Part shown: in pieces, positions 7,795 to 17,208 of the stretch | Numbering within the stretch: position 1 is the stretch's first letter | How the letters are laid out: each line of letters begins with the position of its first letter | Assembly (NCBI GenBank): GCA_900540805.1 | Contig: UQHL01000002.1 | Span: 177,821 to 241,820 of the forward strand | DNA length: 64,000 nt | Direction: 5' to 3' | From: an uncultured Eubacteriales bacterium | GTDB taxonomy: Bacteria; Bacillota; Clostridia; Christensenellales; Borkfalkiaceae | The notes under the pieces: model-generated | Seen by the model: only the letters and a program-made list of their open reading frames with translations | Databases searched by the model: none | What the model was told of the DNA's origin: nothing | Made by a program: the position numbers and the translations under genes

Positions 7795-7868
7795 ATCGTC
7801 CGCAGGCCGCAAACAGGGTTGAGACCATCGCGGACTTTTTTCGTCCTTTCAAATTTCAGAAGTTCAGG

Positions 7869-8126
7869 TCAAAAAATAAAGATGAGCAAAAGATAAAGAA
7901 GCAGCAAAATGAGCAGAACGACGCACATCGGCAACAGCATTCGCCTTACTGCCGACCAATAGGTTTTCCACTTTTCCCCGAAGGTCGATTTTCGCCTCGG
8001 CTCCGCCGGGGGCGCCGACGGTTTTTTTTGGCCGATCCGCGTCACCTGCGACATATCGCTGATCGTCGAATTGTCGTCGTAATAGATGACTTTTTCCTTT
8101 TTCTTCTTCTTTTTCTTTTTCGACAT
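7869..8126 (-). CDS. Small tail-anchored membrane protein at the end of the opp operon
   Basis: An 85-residue protein: an extremely lysine-rich start (SKKKKKKKKEK), a polar middle with Pro/Ala/Lys-rich linker and a C-terminal hydrophobic helix of about 22 residues (LLPMCVVLLILLLLYLLLIF). This predicts a cytosolic protein anchored by its C-terminus. It follows oppF by 63 bases on the same strand and ends before the shared terminator, so it is probably the last gene of the operon. A weak GAAGGG site precedes the ATG. No family was recognised; a role near the transporter is only a positional inference. Confidence 0.6.
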   Translation of the reverse strand: MSKKKKKKKKEKVIYYDDNSTISDMSQVTRIGQKKPSAPPAEPRRKSTFGEKWKTYWSAVRRMLLPMCVVLLILLLLYLLLIFIF

Positions 8127-8189
8127 TAACGCCCTTCACCCCTTTCGCCATACCTTTTCGGCTTGCACGGCGAGATAATATTTCCGATT

Positions 8190-9305
8190 TTATTCCTGCG
8201 GATAACAATGGCAGGCGACAAAATGCCCCGGTTCGTATTCCTTATAGACGGGCGCGATGTGCTTGCATACCTCCATCGCCTTGGGGCAACGGGTATGGAA
8301 TTTACAGCCCAAAGGAGGGTTTGCAGGAGAGGGAATATCCCCTTTGAGAACGATGCGCTTGCCCTTTTCGTCCGGGTTGGGATTGGGCACGGCGGAAAAC
8401 AGTGCGTTGGTATAAGGGTGCATGGGATGATTGAAGATTTTATCCTTATCGCCGAATTCGACCATCGAACCCAGATACATGACGCCGATACGGTCGGAAA
8501 TGTATTTCACGACCGACAAATCGTGCGAAATAAACAAATACGTCAGCTGTCTTTCCTTCTGTAAATTTTTCAGAAGGTTGATAATCTGCGCCTGAATGGA
8601 AACGTCGAGCGCGGAAACCGGCTCGTCGCAGACGACAAGTTTCGGATCGACGACCAACGCCCGCGCGATACAGATACGCTGACGCTGTCCGCCCGAAAAC
8701 TCGTGCGGGTACCTTTCGTAATAATAATCCCGAAGCCCGCATTTTTCCATGACGCTCAATACGTATTCCTTTATCTGAGAAGGGGGCACGATCTTATGCA
8801 CCTTGACGGGCTCGGCAAGAATATCGCCGACAGTGCTTCTCGGGGGCAGGGACGAATACGGATCCTGAAAGACGATCTGCATTTTCGTGCGCAGAGCGTT
8901 CATCTCCTTCAGTTTATAACCCGCGATATCCTTTCCCTCAAAGAAAATCTGGCCGGAAGTAGGTTGATGCAGCTTCAAAATCGTTCGGCCCATCGTCGTC
9001 TTTCCGCAGCCGGACTCGCCGACGATACCGAGCGTTTCCCCGGATCGTATCTTGAAGGACACGTCGTCCACCGCTTTCAGACTGGTTATGGGTTTACCCA
9101 TCACCGTCTTTTTCAAGGTAAAATATTTCTTCAGATGTCTTACCTCTAAAAGAGCGTCGGGATCGGGAGGAAGAACCTTATCCTCTTCCACCTTTGTGTC
9201 CCGTTCCGCCTGCTCCCGGGCAAATTCCGCCTGATCGTCGTAACCTGAAAAATCATTCTCCTCTTTCGGATCAAGTGAATTCTGTTTCGTTTCTTCTGTT
9301 TCCAT
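8190..9305 (-). CDS. oppF: Oligopeptide ABC transporter ATPase OppF
   Basis: It powers peptide import as one of two ATPases. It has 371 residues. About 50 acidic residues precede the ATPase domain. Walker A is GESGCGKTT, the Q-loop FQDPYSSLPP, the signature SGGQRQR, Walker B VVCDEPVSALD and the switch His ISHDLSV. The C-terminal oligopeptide-transporter region has the cysteine cluster CKFHTRCPKAMEVCKH typical of Opp/Dpp ATPases. The ATG at 9305 has an AAGGAAG site and follows the oppD stop by one base. An upstream in-frame start at 9344 would lie inside oppD. Confidence 0.93.
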   Translation of the reverse strand: METEETKQNSLDPKEENDFSGYDDQAEFAREQAERDTKVEEDKVLPPDPDALLEVRHLKKYFTLKKTVMGKPITSLKAVDDVSFKIRSGETLGIVGESGCGKTTMGRTILKLHQPTSGQIFFEGKDIAGYKLKEMNALRTKMQIVFQDPYSSLPPRSTVGDILAEPVKVHKIVPPSQIKEYVLSVMEKCGLRDYYYERYPHEFSGGQRQRICIARALVVDPKLVVCDEPVSALDVSIQAQIINLLKNLQKERQLTYLFISHDLSVVKYISDRIGVMYLGSMVEFGDKDKIFNHPMHPYTNALFSAVPNPNPDEKGKRIVLKGDIPSPANPPLGCKFHTRCPKAMEVCKHIAPVYKEYEPGHFVACHCYPQE

Positions 9306-9306
9306 A

Positions 9307-10731
<1,425 letters not shown>

Positions 10732-10733
10732 GG

Positions 10734-11783
10734 TTATCTCCTCTGTTTAGGATCAAGCGCGTCGCGCAAGCCGTCTCCGATAAAGTTGAACCCCAGCACG
10801 GCGATAATGATACAGATGCCCGAAGGTCCCCATACGTTGAAATAGTTTTGCAGGATATCGGGACGCTTCGAAATGATTTCCACCATGGTTCCCCAGGAGG
10901 CAAAGGGTACTTTTACACCCAAGCCCAGGTAGGAAAGCGTCGATTCGTACAAAATCATGCTGCCGAGCGAAAGAGTCATGGAAACGAGAATCTGCGGAAG
11001 AATATTCGGGATCAGGTGCTTGAAAATTTTTCTCGGCGTCGAAAATCCCATCGCTTCCGCCGCGACCATGTATTCCTGCTCGCGGAGGTACAAAATCTGA
11101 CCGCGGACCAATCGGGCCATTCCCGGCCAGGAGAACAGCGATAATATCGTCATCAACAGATATATGTAATATTGCGACGGCACCTCGTTTGCCTGCAGCA
11201 CCGTACCGATAATCAACATCAGCGGCAGCGTCGGCAGACACATCAGCATATCGCATAGACGCATGATGACGTTATCCACCCAGCCTCCGTAATAGCCGGA
11301 TATGCCGCCCAGAATAATCCCCAGCGCGGACGTGAGAAACACGGCGAGGAAAGAAATCGTCAACGAAAGCCTGCCGCCGTACATCAGACGGGTAAACACG
11401 TCCATGCCCTGCTCGTCCGTGCCCAAAAGATGATCGCCGCTGATCGGCGCGAGTTTATTTACCCCGTTATTGGTGACGATAATCTGCCAATAGGGTTCTC
11501 CGTCCTCGGTCATCTGCTGGTGGGAATCATAGGTAATATTTCCCGAATAATCCGTTTCCGTTTCGCCCCACTGCTGATACACGACGGGCCCCAGCCAGCA
11601 AAACAGGAACAGCGCCGCGAGCATGATCAGCCCCGCTATACTCAATTTGGAGCGGAAAAAACGGCGCAGGACCATGCGCGTGGGCGACATGAGCTTAACG
11701 TTTTTATCGAGCGGCGTTTCTTCGTCCTCGGACGGCATCGGATTTTCCGGCAATCCTTCTTCTAAAATTTCGGTATCTTCCAT
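10734..11783 (-). CDS. oppC: Oligopeptide ABC transporter permease OppC
   Basis: An inner-membrane permease of 349 residues. A 40-residue acidic N-tail is followed by one helix, a non-membrane segment and five further helices, the OppC/DppC pattern. The EAA loop that contacts the ATPase is AAEAMGFSTPRKIFKHLIPN, and LLGTDEQGMDVFTRLMYG is the conserved segment before helix 2. It follows oppB by 10 bases with an AAGGAGAAG site. It carries out translocation together with OppB. Confidence 0.94.
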   Translation of the reverse strand: MEDTEILEEGLPENPMPSEDEETPLDKNVKLMSPTRMVLRRFFRSKLSIAGLIMLAALFLFCWLGPVVYQQWGETETDYSGNITYDSHQQMTEDGEPYWQIIVTNNGVNKLAPISGDHLLGTDEQGMDVFTRLMYGGRLSLTISFLAVFLTSALGIILGGISGYYGGWVDNVIMRLCDMLMCLPTLPLMLIIGTVLQANEVPSQYYIYLLMTILSLFSWPGMARLVRGQILYLREQEYMVAAEAMGFSTPRKIFKHLIPNILPQILVSMTLSLGSMILYESTLSYLGLGVKVPFASWGTMVEIISKRPDILQNYFNVWGPSGICIIIAVLGFNFIGDGLRDALDPKQRR

Positions 11784-11793
11784 ATCTTCTCCT

Positions 11794-12783
11794 TTAAGCG
11801 AGCTTGACCCGAGGATCGACGACCGCGTACATCAAATCGGCGAGCAGTACGCCCACGACGGACAAGATGGCCAGGAACATATTATACGTCATGATGACGG
11901 GAATGTCCCCCTGCGTCATCGCCTTCAGGGCATAATTGCCTATACCTGTCAGATCGAATACCTGCTCGGTAATCATCGCACCCGAGAAAAGGCTTGGAAT
12001 CAGCCCCGCAAGGCTGGTCACCAAGGGGATCATCGTGTTTCGGAAAGCGTGCTTATACACGACGACGCTCTCCTTCAGTCCCTTCGCGCGGGCCGTACGG
12101 ATATAGTCGGAATTCATGACCTCGAGCATATTCGTCCTCGTCATTCTCATACGGGAGCCTATGCTCAAAATTACGACCGTGAGAATCGGCAGGAACATAT
12201 GATGGAGATAATCCGCGATCATTTCGCCCGCGTTGGCATAGGTTACGCCCGCGTCCTTCATGCCCGACACGGGAAACCAGCCCAGCTTATTTGCAAAAAT
12301 ATCCTTGAGCAGCTGTCCGAAGAAGAACGAGGGCAACGATATACCGATGAGCACGAGAACGGTAACGACGTAATCGCGCGCCGAATATTGGTGCGTCGCC
12401 GCCGTTATGCCCAAAGGAATCGCAATCAAAAATTCAAAAACGGTTGCGACCGCGGCGACGAAAAACGACGTACCGATCCTGTCCTTGTTGAATATCTCCG
12501 AAACGACGTCGCGCTGACTGATAAAGCTTTTGCCGAAATCGCCGCGCAAAGCGTTTCCAAGCCATGAAAAGTAGCCCTCGATGATCGATCCGTCGAGACC
12601 GTAAGACTTATACATGACCTGGATCAGCTCCTCCTGCACGTCTGCGCCGCCCTGCGTCAAAGCCAAAATTCTCGACTCGACGAAATCGGTGGGCATACAG
12701 CGCAGCAGAATATACAAAATAACGGAAACGCCGAAAAGGATAAGTATTGAAATTCCTATTCTTTTTAGAATATATTTAAACAT
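11794..12783 (-). CDS. oppB: Oligopeptide ABC transporter permease OppB
   Basis: A membrane permease of 329 residues with the typical N-terminal helix (ISILILFGVSVILYILLR), the YGLDGSIIEGYFSWLGNALRGDFG signature split across a short loop, six helices in all, and an EAA loop TARAKGLKESVVVYKHAFRN. It is 40 bases downstream of the peptide-binding protein gene and starts after GGAGAAATA. Order and spacing show one operon with oppC, oppD and oppF. Confidence 0.94.
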   Translation of the reverse strand: MFKYILKRIGISILILFGVSVILYILLRCMPTDFVESRILALTQGGADVQEELIQVMYKSYGLDGSIIEGYFSWLGNALRGDFGKSFISQRDVVSEIFNKDRIGTSFFVAAVATVFEFLIAIPLGITAATHQYSARDYVVTVLVLIGISLPSFFFGQLLKDIFANKLGWFPVSGMKDAGVTYANAGEMIADYLHHMFLPILTVVILSIGSRMRMTRTNMLEVMNSDYIRTARAKGLKESVVVYKHAFRNTMIPLVTSLAGLIPSLFSGAMITEQVFDLTGIGNYALKAMTQGDIPVIMTYNMFLAILSVVGVLLADLMYAVVDPRVKLA

Positions 12784-12823
12784 TATTTCTCCGATTGAAT
12801 TCGGTTTTTATTTTGCGGTAAAA

Positions 12824-15529
12824 TTATTTAACGAGCTTCAGTTCCCAAATTCTGCCGAGAGGAGACGAATAAGGATTGACAAGTCCGTTATTCTCGCTGG
12901 TCGGATCGTTGACGATACAGTTTGCAAAGCCCGCAATCGTTTTGGAGTTATACGCATAGAGCGTCTGTCTCTGATAGACGGGCAATTCTATCGCAAGGTC
13001 GAGAACCAGCCCCATGGCTTCCTGATAAAGCGCTTTACGCTTCTCTCTATCGTTGGTGGAACGCGCCTCGTCGATGATATCGGCAAGCGAGCCGTTGCCT
13101 TCGGTACGGTTAAAGAGAATATCGTATTCGTAAGAATACTGCGTGCTATTGGACAAAATTTGCTGATAACCCCAGGCTTTTACGCTGGTAGCCGTCGAAT
13201 AGGGGCTGTAAACCTGATACATATCGGGATCGACCGTGGAACCCCATGCCGCCGCCCACACGGCCAAAGAACCGGTGGAAAGCTTTACGAGCGCCTGAGA
13301 ATCGGGTACCACTTCTACCTGCCAGCCGCACTTATTGAGGATATCCGCCGCCTGCTTGAACACGCTGTAGGTCGGGTGCTCCGTAATGGAGGAGCCTGCG
13401 ATGGTGAACTTGATCTTCAGCTCGGAATCGCCCTCGCTGACCCCGCCGTCCGCCATCAGCTGCTTGATTTTGCTTATCGTGGTGACATAGGTCTGATTTT
13501 GAACGTTTTGAGGAAGCTCCTCCCACCGCGTATAGGAATGGCCATTATCGGAGGTGGAAGGATATGCCCAGCCCACTTTCGACATCGGCCAATCGATAGG
13601 CTGACAGGTACCCGTCTTGTAATATTCGCAGGAAAGCTCGACCTGCATCGCCGCCATGATCGCACGGCGCACATAGACGTTGGGCACCTTGCCCGCATTG
13701 ATGCCGATATAGCCGTAACCCAGCTGCCAGCCGGCCATGCTCTCTATTCCCTTACTTTTCAGGGTGTCCAGCCGGTTGCTGTTGTCGGTGGTAAGCTGAG
13801 GCGTGACGTAATCGACCTGGCCGCTCGCAAGGGCGTCGAGCGCGTTGCTCGAGCTGATGACCTGGAAACGAAGCTTTTCGGCCTGCACCTCGAACTGTTC
13901 GCCGAGGCTGCTGAAATTGTTGTTCTTTTTGAAATATACGACGTTACTGCTGTAGAACTCAGCAGGCGCGGGATTGTCTTTGTTGTTTTCGTCGGTGGCG
14001 ACAAAGGGACCTGCGCCTACGGGAACTCCCACGTGACGTTCGGATTGGATTACCTTGCTCTGATAGGTAAAGGAACCCCAATCCACGCCGAATTCATTGC
14101 CTGCGATATCGATCTTTCTGCCGTTGGGATTTTGCTCGTCCGCCGTGTAGTAATGCGCGGGCGCGACGGTAAAGCCGAAGTTATAAATCGCTTTGGGATC
14201 GGTGCCCTCCACGGTAATCTGCAATACGTCGTACTCGCTCTTGTCGGTAACGGCGCCGTAGTTTTTGTTGGGCGCGTCCCCGTTGAGATAGGTTTCGTCG
14301 TGATTATGCGCCACCTTATATTCCTTTCCGTTGACCGTAACGGAAGCTTTGTCGGTGGTATGTCCGAGCGAAACGATGCCCGAAATGTTGGGATATTCGA
14401 GCCCGTCCGTCACTTTGTCCTGAAGGAGAACTTCTTTCGCCTTCGCCTCGAACTCCGTCATGATCGTGTTGGAGGTACCCCAGCCCGTCAAAACCTGATC
14501 GAATTTTTGCTGCATATAATACGTATATATGTACTCGATCGCTTTTTCTTCCGAATTATATCGGTCGAGAAGGCTCATGTTGTCGAAGCTCTCGATGACG
14601 TTTTTATTGTCCTTGCCGTTGACTTTTTCGTACTTCGGCGTAATGAAGCCCTCGTAATAGAAAAACTTGAATACGTCGTTTTTGAAATGCTTATCGTCCG
14701 CCCATTTTTTATAGGGCAGGCTGTCGCTCTCCAGATCGTAAGCGTCCTTCGCCGTCTTGAAATCGGTTTCCAGCTCTTTTTTGAAAAGCTCGCGGATACG
14801 GTTGTAGTCGTCGGTAAGCATGTCGCGGTAATAGGCGGCGCCGTCTTTCCCCTCCGGGGGGTCGCCCACGGCGGCGGTATAGTTGCCCGTCGCATCCCAT
14901 TCCTTGATAAAGTTGAGCATTTGCTCCTCGGTCACGTTATAAGACGTCGAGGAGGGATCATACTTTTCACTCGCCTCGACATAGATATCGATCAGTTCCT
15001 GCCTGCGGCCGTTGGCAAGGGAAATCGCCTGCTTGGTGGTGTCCGATTCGGAGCCTTGATTGGCCTGCATTCTGTAGGCGTCAAGTCCCTCGATTTTGGT
15101 AGAATACATGGTGGAAGAACCCGTATAAACGGGATCGAGATACTCGTACATATTGAAGAGCACGTCGTTCATCGTGAGGGCATAGCCGTCGGAGAACAGA
15201 ATGTCGTTTTTCAATACAAACGTATAGACGGAATTGCCGTTCGACTCCGAAATTTCGTAATCGAGCACCACGGTCGCTTCGTTTTCGCCGCAGGTCGTAT
15301 TTCCGTTGTCGTCCGTAGTCAACATGCCGATCTGCGTCATGCCGACAATGTCCATATCGGTGCCCGCCGTCGCATAAAAAGGATTGAACAAGCCGTTCAG
15401 CTCCTCCGTCATCAAAACGATACTGTCCTTCTTGTTTTTCTTCTTACAGCCCGTAAGAGAATAACAGGCGGACGCGACGAACATTGCGCTCAGCGTAAGC
15501 GATAACGCTTTAACTGCTTTTTTATTCAT
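12824..15529 (-). CDS. oppA: Oversized oligopeptide-binding lipoprotein (SBP_bac_5 family)
   Basis: The extracellular peptide receptor for the OppBCDF transporter. It has 901 residues against the usual 540-600. A signal peptide ends in a classical lipobox, LTGC, at about residue 28. The SBP_bac_5 core is recognisable at both ends (FVLKNDILFSDGYALTMNDV near the N-terminus; RRAIMAAMQVELSCEYY and VDYVTPQLT further on). Between them, at roughly residues 165-370, is a charged, mostly helical insert unlike the family core. The ATG follows GGAGG. The gene is directly upstream of oppB. A large insert in the ligand lobe could alter the size of peptide bound or provide a docking surface; neither can be judged from sequence alone. 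Confidence 0.88.
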   Translation of the reverse strand: MNKKAVKALSLTLSAMFVASACYSLTGCKKKNKKDSIVLMTEELNGLFNPFYATAGTDMDIVGMTQIGMLTTDDNGNTTCGENEATVVLDYEISESNGNSVYTFVLKNDILFSDGYALTMNDVLFNMYEYLDPVYTGSSTMYSTKIEGLDAYRMQANQGSESDTTKQAISLANGRRQELIDIYVEASEKYDPSSTSYNVTEEQMLNFIKEWDATGNYTAAVGDPPEGKDGAAYYRDMLTDDYNRIRELFKKELETDFKTAKDAYDLESDSLPYKKWADDKHFKNDVFKFFYYEGFITPKYEKVNGKDNKNVIESFDNMSLLDRYNSEEKAIEYIYTYYMQQKFDQVLTGWGTSNTIMTEFEAKAKEVLLQDKVTDGLEYPNISGIVSLGHTTDKASVTVNGKEYKVAHNHDETYLNGDAPNKNYGAVTDKSEYDVLQITVEGTDPKAIYNFGFTVAPAHYYTADEQNPNGRKIDIAGNEFGVDWGSFTYQSKVIQSERHVGVPVGAGPFVATDENNKDNPAPAEFYSSNVVYFKKNNNFSSLGEQFEVQAEKLRFQVISSSNALDALASGQVDYVTPQLTTDNSNRLDTLKSKGIESMAGWQLGYGYIGINAGKVPNVYVRRAIMAAMQVELSCEYYKTGTCQPIDWPMSKVGWAYPSTSDNGHSYTRWEELPQNVQNQTYVTTISKIKQLMADGGVSEGDSELKIKFTIAGSSITEHPTYSVFKQAADILNKCGWQVEVVPDSQALVKLSTGSLAVWAAAWGSTVDPDMYQVYSPYSTATSVKAWGYQQILSNSTQYSYEYDILFNRTEGNGSLADIIDEARSTNDREKRKALYQEAMGLVLDLAIELPVYQRQTLYAYNSKTIAGFANCIVNDPTSENNGLVNPYSSPLGRIWELKLVK

Positions 15530-15558
15530 GGGAATCCTCCGTTATGATAGTTTATAAA

Positions 15559-17193
15559 TTAATTGCTTGCCTCAGGATACGCTATGTAGCTTTCTTCGTC
15601 CCTGATTTCGGCCCTCTGACTGGAAATTTCGATTTTCGGAACAACGCTTCCCGTTTCGGCGTTCACCTCGACGGAAGTTACAAAATAACGATATTTTTTC
15701 GCGTCTCCCTGCTTAAACTCTTCGCCGTAGAGCACAACCTTCACGCCGTCCGAAGAAATGCCTGCGACGCCGTTGCCCACGAGATTGATCGTATAGCTGT
15801 TTCTCGCAAGCTTGCCCATGCGGAGCGAGGAAGCCTCGATTGTGACGCCGCGGATCGTCGCTTCGGCGTCCGCATACCCCGTCAACAAACCGAAATATGC
15901 CGTTCCGTCCATTCCGAGATTTGCCGCCGTGCCCTTTCCCATATCGTACGTCGCGTTGACAAAAGCGATATCGGAAATTTCCGCGCCCGCCGCAAGCGAG
16001 GCGAACAGTCCGCCGTTTTTCGCCTCGTCAGAGGTATTCGTTGCCGAAACATTTTTGAACGTACAATTGTTTCCGACGATTTTTCCCGCAAATTCTCCGC
16101 TAACAAGATTCGCGGGCCATTTCTTATCCGAAAAATCCAGCTCCTGCGCTAAAATCGTATATACGCTGGAAGCGTTTGCTTTTTGTGCATATTTTACAAA
16201 CTCGTCGGCCGTGGTGACGCGGTATTGTTCGCCTTTTTCAAATTGGACGTAAATGTTTTGAACGGGATTTTCCGGCTTTAGCTCTTCGCTTTCTTCGTCA
16301 TAAACGAGCGTTCCGCCATGCTGCAGCGAGCCTTCGATTTCCTTCTTACACGCCTCGTCCGAATACGCCGAAAGGAAGGTGTGTCCTTCAAGCGCTGGGA
16401 AAGCGTACTCCTTTCCGTCGGAATATTTGCGGGTATAGACCATTTCGCCCGTTTCGTTTGCGCCGCTCCACTGCGGCGTCCACAGGAGATCGGCGTCCGC
16501 AGTCGGCTTGACGGCCGGAGCGTAAGGATAGCTTTCCTTAAACGTCTGCGTCTGTGTATAGTCGAACGCCGTCGATCCCAAAAGCGTCCAGACGGAAGAA
16601 TCTTCTTCCTTGTAGTAATAATTGAACCGATAATCGGGAACCCATGCGGCATACAGCGTAAGGCTGTATTTTCCGCTGCCCAGCTCATATATCAGCTTAT
16701 CGTTATTGAAATCCCACATTTCCGAATACACGTAGCCCTGAGCCGACGGGGTTTCCGCCCCGGGAAGATACAGGTTTCCGTCCGCACGTTTTTCAAGTAC
16801 GTTTCCGTAATCGTCGAGCGGTCTGTTTTCGGAATCCACGGAAAGCTCGCGGGTGCGATACCAGCCCGCAAACGCATAGCCCGGCTTTTTTGGCGCGCCC
16901 AGCTCATAGGGAGCCTGGGAATAATTGACGGGATCGGTGCTCTTCAGCGAGATCTCGATTCTACCGTCGTTGTCCGCGTCCGTAAAGCTATCGGGATTAA
17001 ACCGATTTTCGACGGTTATGCCCGTACGGTTAGAATTAAACTTGCCGCCGTTGGGGTCGTAAACCACGCCGACGATATAGTTTTCTTTCTCTTTCTTGTC
17101 GAGTTCCGTCTCCGCCTTTGTGCAGGCCGCCAGGCCTGCACAAAGCAACGCGCCGCACGCAAGACCGATTATCGTTTTTACTCTTCTTTTCAT
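15559..17193 (-). CDS. InlB-repeat surface lipoprotein in the peptide operon
   Basis: A 544-residue secreted lipoprotein with lipobox LAAC at residues 21-24. A Listeria-Bacteroides (InlB B / Flg_new) type repeat is visible near residues 80-185, split by a long loop (KKPGYAFAGWYRTREL to SLTLYAAW), with weaker similar segments to about 320. A beta-helix-like region with a GLUG-type motif (GTAAN, YFGLLTGYADAEATIRGVTI) covers about residues 345-470. It starts 15 bases after the giant protease stop with a GAGGAG site and ends 29 bases before the peptide-binding protein. Adhesion or substrate binding next to the protease is plausible; no enzyme motif is present. Its lipobox codons form a perfect 13-bp hairpin, listed separately. 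Confidence 0.8.
   Translation of the reverse strand: MKRRVKTIIGLACGALLCAGLAACTKAETELDKKEKENYIVGVVYDPNGGKFNSNRTGITVENRFNPDSFTDADNDGRIEISLKSTDPVNYSQAPYELGAPKKPGYAFAGWYRTRELSVDSENRPLDDYGNVLEKRADGNLYLPGAETPSAQGYVYSEMWDFNNDKLIYELGSGKYSLTLYAAWVPDYRFNYYYKEEDSSVWTLLGSTAFDYTQTQTFKESYPYAPAVKPTADADLLWTPQWSGANETGEMVYTRKYSDGKEYAFPALEGHTFLSAYSDEACKKEIEGSLQHGGTLVYDEESEELKPENPVQNIYVQFEKGEQYRVTTADEFVKYAQKANASSVYTILAQELDFSDKKWPANLVSGEFAGKIVGNNCTFKNVSATNTSDEAKNGGLFASLAAGAEISDIAFVNATYDMGKGTAANLGMDGTAYFGLLTGYADAEATIRGVTIEASSLRMGKLARNSYTINLVGNGVAGISSDGVKVVLYGEEFKQGDAKKYRYFVTSVEVNAETGSVVPKIEISSQRAEIRDEESYIAYPEASN
17116..17145. repeat. Perfect 13-bp inverted repeat over lipobox codons
   Basis: CTTTGTGCAGGCC (17116-17128), a 4-base loop GCCA, and GGCCTGCACAAAG (17133-17145) are exactly complementary. 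In mRNA this is a very stable stem-loop covering codons 17-26 of the 544-residue lipoprotein, which encode the lipobox. There is no T-tract, so it is not a terminator. The core GCAGGCC/GGCCTGC recurs at 24618-24637 in the leader of the upstream protease. Confidence 0.85.
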
Positions 17194-17208
17194 CTTGCTC
17201 CTCGTACG

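Noticed and set aside
12614..15505. A 963-codon plus-strand open frame opposite the peptide-binding protein gene, and similar long antisense frames at 56590-59115, 21754-24084 and 17467-19887
   Set aside because: They mirror recognisable proteins on the minus strand, have no ribosome site or promoter, and give low-complexity Arg/His/Phe/Ile-rich translations.
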